A stretch of 64,000 nt of DNA, taken from assembly GCF_033439725.1 (NCBI RefSeq), contig NW_026944384.1, positions 6,386,001 to 6,450,000 on the forward strand, read 5' to 3'. How positions within the stretch are numbered: position 1 is the first letter of the stretch; each line of letters begins with the position of its first letter. Of the stretch, positions 61,559 through 64,000 are shown in pieces. The notes beneath the pieces are model-generated. The model was not told the origin of the DNA. It searched no databases and was given only the letters and a program-made list of their open reading frames with translations. Source of the stretch: Neurospora tetraspora (taxonomy: Eukaryota > Ascomycota > Sordariomycetes > Sordariales > Sordariaceae). Position numbers and translations under genes: made by a program.

Positions 61559-64000
61559 ATATACAATACGTAATTAATTAAATCATCGTCTACTTCTAAC
61601 TCTATTTCTTATTTAAATATTACCCTTTCGTTATTTGGCGATAACTTTAATTACGTGATAAAACTGGGACTTTATAATTATTAGAAACCGCCGCTATTAT
61701 AATTAAAACCGAAACCCCAATTCGGATCCGAATCTATACAAAAATTAACAACCTCCTTATCTACCCTATATAAACTTGTAGTAACTTATATACAATACAT
61801 CGTCACCCCCTCTTCCGCTAAATAATTTAATTACTATATTTATAAATATCCTTATTATAATTTATAATTATATGTCCATCCTCCTACAATTACTTACTAC
61901 TTAAACCGAACCGGATTCTTATATTTAATTTATAATAATATATTTACTTTATTTAATAATGGCTTTTCTAAAAAAATAAAAAATATTCCCTATTCGCCTC
62001 CGCCTCGTTTACCGACGTATTATATTTCGGGCCTTCTAATGCCTTCGCCTCCTCCAACTCTTCTAAATTCTTTAAATATTTAGGGTTTTACTATTGTATT
62101 AACTCCGCTATTTATACTACTTCTATTATATTCATATTCTAATATTTAAAATTATCTAGCATATCTAAATTATAAATCCCTACGGTCTAATATACTTAAA
62201 AATAAATTTAATACTAGAGGTCATTCCGACATGCCTAAATTTACTAATATAAATAAGTAAGTTAAATAGAACTGGGCTATTTAACGATATTTATCTATTT
62301 TAAATATAAGGGCCGCTTTAATTAATAAAAAACTTCCGGCCTAAGGCGAACTATAAATTATATATAATTATAAGGTTATATATATTAATTAGCTTATATT
62401 TTAAGATTAATTCTTTAATATAGTATTAGATCGTACTAATAAATAAGTTTTTAATTTACTTAAAACCCCTACGCCCCTGCTAAGATTAATTACTACAATA
62501 TATAAGGCCTTCAAATATTTCGTTAATATAATGCGAACTAGGGGCTAGATAGGACTATTTTATTAAAAATTAGTTTAAAAGTAGGAAGTTTTATTGTTTA
62601 TTAATTTTAATAGTATTTCTAAATATATTTAAAAATATATTAAAACCTACGAAATTATAATCAGCCTAGATAAATCCCTAAGAATCCTTAAACCGTTCCT
62701 AATTTATCGCTTTATATAAGGCTTAAATAATCGGTACTCCTAATTTTAGGAAAACCTTTTTTAAAATAGTCGCCTTTTACCCGTCCGGAAGAATAATAAA
62801 ATTATTAAAGGGGGCATTATTTTAGGAGAAGTTGTTTCGAACGTTAAAATGTCCGAAATAGAGTATAATAATTAAAAGGAATTAAAGGAAAAAGAATAAA
62901 ATGTATTCTATATTATTAAGGCGGCTATTATAAATGGTAAGCGAAAGGTTATTTAGACTCCTTGCAGCGTATATAACGACCTTAGGCATAGCGATGAACG
63001 CTATTTTAAGTAATATTTTAAATTACGTTTATAATCTAAGGAATTATACTTAGGGAAGTACCCAGTAAAGTAATTCTAAAATTAAAACGGCTAGAAGGAT
63101 TCTACTGATAAGTAATAATATAATTACCTATCGGCCGGGAATATTAATCCTAATATTTCTAATACTAAAAATTTATTTTTTATTAATAAAATTAATAAAC
63201 TTTACGCTAAGTAACGATGGACTTAGAAATCCCCCCGTCCTTCTATTCTTTAAGACTAATTTAAGTATATTGATATTAAGCCTTCTTCGGAGCGGTTAAA
63301 CGTAATAACGGCTTATAATATACTACCCGCTATTGTTATACCCCCTAAGGGGTCTACCTATAATTTAATTATTATTACCCTTTCTATTGTAAAATAGGTA
63401 AATTCTTTTTTAAATTCTTTAAAAGACTTTTATATCTTCGATATTAATACTATTAATTACTTTATTTATTATATAAATAGTTTTATTTCTTCTTTTCTTC
63501 GCCGTTATAATAGCTCTGTATTAAAATAAATTATTATTCTCTTTTATTAAACCAAATTCACCTACAAATATTAATTATATTTAGTATAATCCGTTATATG
63601 TTTATAAAATCGTTTGCTAAATTCTATTATTAATAAAAATCCCTACGAAGCCTAATTTAGTAATAAACCCGACCTTTCTTATCTCCGAATATTCAGTTTA
63701 CCCAGATTTTACTATTTAATTAAAAAGAATTTCTAAGGTAAATTTAACCATATTAAATCCCCCTATCGATTATTTAATTATAATAGCTCCCGGATTTATA
63801 TTGTACTAATTAATAATAATCGAATTATTATTTTCAATAATATAGTCTTTAATAAATAAATCTCTTATATTACGGACTATACTATTTTTAAATATTTTAT
63901 AGTCGTTAGCAAATATAAAGCAACATTATACAGCCTACCAGCAATCTTACCTAATCTCAAGATTAGGGGAATTTTATATTTTAAGGGAGCAATTTGTTTA

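Larger units (their letters stand above)
61277..64000 (+). mobile_element. RIP-degraded Ty1/Copia retrotransposon, right part outside window
   Basis: Starts with an LTR (61277-61543) and primer-binding site. The interior is strongly AT-rich with stops in every frame. In the plus direction it still shows landmarks in Copia order. There is a Gag zinc knuckle at about 62963-63004, now C-x2-Y-x4-H-x4-Y, both Cys lost by G-to-A type change. A protease active-site region lies near 63440 (Asp followed by altered residues). Next come remnants of the integrase C-terminal part near 63610-63850 (KPDLSYLRIFSLPRF, then an FNNIVFNK-like match to the usual VVFDE). Protease and integrase C-terminus are only about 225 bp apart, so the integrase catalytic core has been lost by deletion. 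Reverse transcriptase would lie beyond the window. The element is dead. Confidence 0.8.

Noticed and set aside
1-64000. tRNA, rRNA or CRISPR features
   Set aside because: No sequence with matching A and B boxes and a cloverleaf, no rRNA-like stretch, and no regularly spaced identical repeats were seen.

Overview
The window looks like nuclear DNA of a filamentous ascomycete, probably a sordariomycete and perhaps Sordariales. The reasons are short GT-AG introns with CTRAC branch sites, an Mbp1-type APSES factor of Pezizomycotina type, large F-box families, transposon copies that differ almost only by transitions, and an AT-rich degraded Copia element at the right end (the signature of repeat-induced point mutation, RIP). 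No rRNA, tRNA or CRISPR array was found.

Layout. (1) 1-5.6 kb: a DUF7580-like gene running off the left edge, divergent from a C2H2 zinc-finger gene, then a broken HNH-nuclease-like gene whose catalytic His is replaced. (2) 7-16.3 kb: four tandem minus-strand F-box/ankyrin genes, the first a pseudogene. (3) 16.8-17.9 kb: an AlkB-family (ALKBH8-like) dioxygenase. (4) 18.8-25.7 kb: five plus-strand TATA-box genes for very small proteins. Four share a tiny first exon ending in phase 2 and a Lys/Glu-rich second exon. The fifth encodes eight GRSGYN repeats behind a secretion-signal-like leader and resembles a processed peptide precursor. (5) 28-50 kb: an array of F-box proteins with a leucine-rich C-terminal region: seven intact genes (one plus, six minus), one gene split by a 434-bp MITE, and two relics. 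The genes share short introns just upstream of the start codon and CCGGCCGG palindromes. (6) 51.5-53 kb: an EamA/SLC35F-type transporter. (7) 56.1-58.8 kb: the Mbp1 cell-cycle transcription factor, whose reading frame stays open for 123 codons after its TAG. (8) 61.3-64 kb: the 5' LTR, primer-binding site and RIP-degraded gag, protease and integrase remnants of a Ty1/Copia element.

The two ends hold conserved housekeeping genes (transporter, Mbp1) or transposon sequence. The middle is accessory, with birth-and-death gene families, mobile elements and pseudogenes. F-box/ankyrin and F-box/LRR proteins would be substrate receptors of SCF ubiquitin ligases, and DUF7580 and C2H2 proteins of this kind occur in fungal allorecognition and defence gene sets. 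A defence or recognition island is therefore a reasonable inference, not shown by the sequence. The most novel items are the GRSGYN precursor, the micro-exon Lys/Glu cluster, and the MITE whose removal restores an F-box frame exactly.
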